DNA of 8,534 bases from Phycisphaerales bacterium (lineage in GTDB: Bacteria; Planctomycetota; Phycisphaerae; Phycisphaerales; Phycisphaeraceae), in NCBI GenBank assembly GCA_012031455.1, contig JAAUTM010000036.1, forward strand, positions 1 through 8,534, read 5' to 3'. Positions within the stretch are counted from its first letter, which is position 1. Each line of letters opens with the position of its first letter. The translations under genes were made by a program, and so were the position numbers. Positions 7,432 through 8,534 of this stretch are shown piece after piece. Below the pieces are notes generated by a model. It searched no databases. It was not told the origin of the DNA and worked only from the letters and a program-made list of their open reading frames with translations.

Positions 7432-7900
7432 CCGCAAGCCGATGGCTCTTTCCAGACTATCCCGCAGATAGGAAATGTAATCATTGAAAATAACGTAAGT
7501 ATCGGAGCAAATACGACCATCGACCGGGCAACGATGGGTTCTACTCGCATCAAGCAAGGGGCAAAAATAGATAAATTTGGTACAAATTGCCCACAATGTA
7601 GTTGTAGGCGAAAATACCGTGATAGCTGCACAAACGGGCATTGCAGGCTCTACCGAAATTGGTGATAATTGTATGTTTGGCGGGCAAGTAGGCTTGGCGG
7701 GGCATCTCAGAATCGCTAACCAAACAATGATTGGAGCTCAGTCGGGGTTAGGACACGACATAGAGCAACCAGGACTACAACTGCAAGGCTCGCCGGCTCT
7801 TGCCCTGAAAGAATTTTACAAAGCCTATGCCATATTCAAGAAATTGCCAGAACTCTACCAACAAATTAATAGCTTAGAGCGAAAACTTCAAAATCTATAA
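7411..7900 (+). CDS. lpxD: LpxD C-terminal half (UDP-3-O-acylglucosamine N-acyltransferase), one frameshift
   Basis: LpxD adds the second acyl chain to the lipid A precursor, using acyl-ACP, in the cytoplasm at the inner membrane. About 162 residues remain of the usual 340 or so. They comprise the end of the left-handed beta-helix ([20 protein letters not shown], then [20 protein letters not shown]), the catalytic His in [12 protein letters not shown], and the C-terminal helices after [16 protein letters not shown]. One extra A in 7573-7575 shifts the frame between GAKID and LVQIAHN. The N-terminal uridine-binding domain is missing because of the join; bases before 7411 are antisense tsf, so an ATG at 7354 is not a real start. 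The hexapeptide wording and low GC suggest Bacteroidota. Presence of lpxD implies a lipid A-making, Gram-negative source for this part. Confidence 0.9.
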
Positions 7901-7948
7901 AAAATATCCTCTCGTTGGAGCAATTCAATCCAGAGAAAACCATTTACA

Positions 7949-8534
7949 ATGAAAATACTGATAGTAGATGATGACGAAGACGTTTTGCTGGCTGCAAAAA
8001 TGTTTCTTAAAAAGCACGTCAAGGAAGTGATGATAGAGTCTAATCCAAAAAAAATCCCATTTTTACTCAATCAGGCACTCTACGATGTCATACTTCTGGA
8101 TATGAACTTTACCGAAGATACCACTTCGGGCAAAGAAGGGTTTTATTGGTTGGAACAAATACTTTTACAACAACCCAAAGCCGTAGTAATCATGATTACG
8201 GCTTTTGGAGATGTAGAATGGCAGTGAGAGCCCTCAAAATCGGGGCAACCGATTTTGTCCTTAAGCCTTGGCAAAACGAAAAATTATTGGCTACGATTCT
8301 TTCGGCAGGTAAGCTAAGCGACTCTTACAAGCAGGTCGAGAATCTCCAAAAAAAAAATCAGCATCTCATAGAGGTAAGCAGCGGCAATACAGAGCTTATC
8401 GGAGAGAGCAAAGCCATCAAAAATGTATTACGAATTATTGAGAAAGTTGCCAAAACAGATGCCAATGTGCTGATATTAGGTGAAAATGGCACAGGTAAGG
8501 AATTGGTAGCCCAAGCGATACACCGACAATCGCT
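7949..8534 (+). CDS. NtrC-family sigma-54-dependent response regulator, N-terminal part, one frameshift
   Basis: A receiver domain is followed by the beginning of a sigma-54-interacting AAA+ domain. The receiver has the acidic pocket (Asp7-Asp9), the phospho-acceptor Asp51 in VILLDMNF, Thr84 in MITAFGD and, after frame repair, Lys106 in DFVLKPW. A charged linker (SDSYKQVENLQKKNQ, possibly coiled coil) leads to ELIGESKAI and Walker A GENGTGKE (178-185). The window ends at AIHRQS, so the GAFTGA loop and the helix-turn-helix are not seen. One A is missing at 8217-8218; without repair the frame stops at WQ after GDVE, with repair it reads EMAVRALKIGATD. The ATG at 7949 opens directly on the first receiver strand, MKILIVDDDE; no Shine-Dalgarno is visible, as is common in Bacteroidota. 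The gene follows lpxD by 48 bases; the partner kinase is not in the window. Confidence 0.92.

Noticed and set aside
1..8534. CRISPR array, transposase, integrase, tRNA or rRNA
   Set aside because: No regularly spaced repeats, recognisable transposase or recombinase motifs, or RNA-gene landmarks were seen on either strand.

Overview
The window looks like a metagenomic contig made of two unrelated pieces joined near position 7411-7431. Positions 1 to about 7431 are moderately GC-rich. Their gene content and protein style (choice-of-anchor I secreted protein, an EF-P with a PGNLRA loop, LepA, a Fur-type regulator, a sugar-phosphate isomerase/epimerase-like TIM barrel, the C-terminus of EF-Ts) suggest a Planctomycetota/PVC-like bacterium; that assignment is an inference. 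Positions from about 7411 to 8534 are visibly more AT-rich and carry the C-terminal half of LpxD and the start of an NtrC-type response regulator. These resemble Bacteroidota genes. At the join, an antisense tsf fragment runs directly into an lpxD fragment lacking its 5' half.

Layout. 1-1004 (minus): N-terminal part of a secreted choice-of-anchor I protein, running off the left edge. 1005-1308: divergent intergenic region. 1309-1863 (plus): efp. 1864-1992: spacer with a small perfect palindrome close to the next start. 1993-3803 (plus): lepA. 3821-5653 (minus): a two-gene unit of an OLD/AAA-type ATPase followed by a TOPRIM-like protein, coupled by an ATGA overlap. This is the most interesting biology here and looks like a candidate phage-defence or nucleic-acid-processing module. 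5752-6254 (minus): Fur-family regulator. 6337-7152 (plus): TIM-barrel isomerase/epimerase. 7193-7222: intrinsic terminator serving the minus-strand tsf fragment (7255-7431). 7411-7900 (plus): lpxD fragment. 7949-8534 (plus): sigma-54-type response regulator, cut by the right edge.

A second theme is sequence quality. Nearly every long gene is broken by one or more single-base indels, many in homopolymers, and the protein continues sensibly in another frame. This affects essential lepA and genes on both sides of the join, so the simplest reading is uncorrected sequencing error. The gene calls below join these frames. Only efp and the TOPRIM-like gene read cleanly from start to stop.
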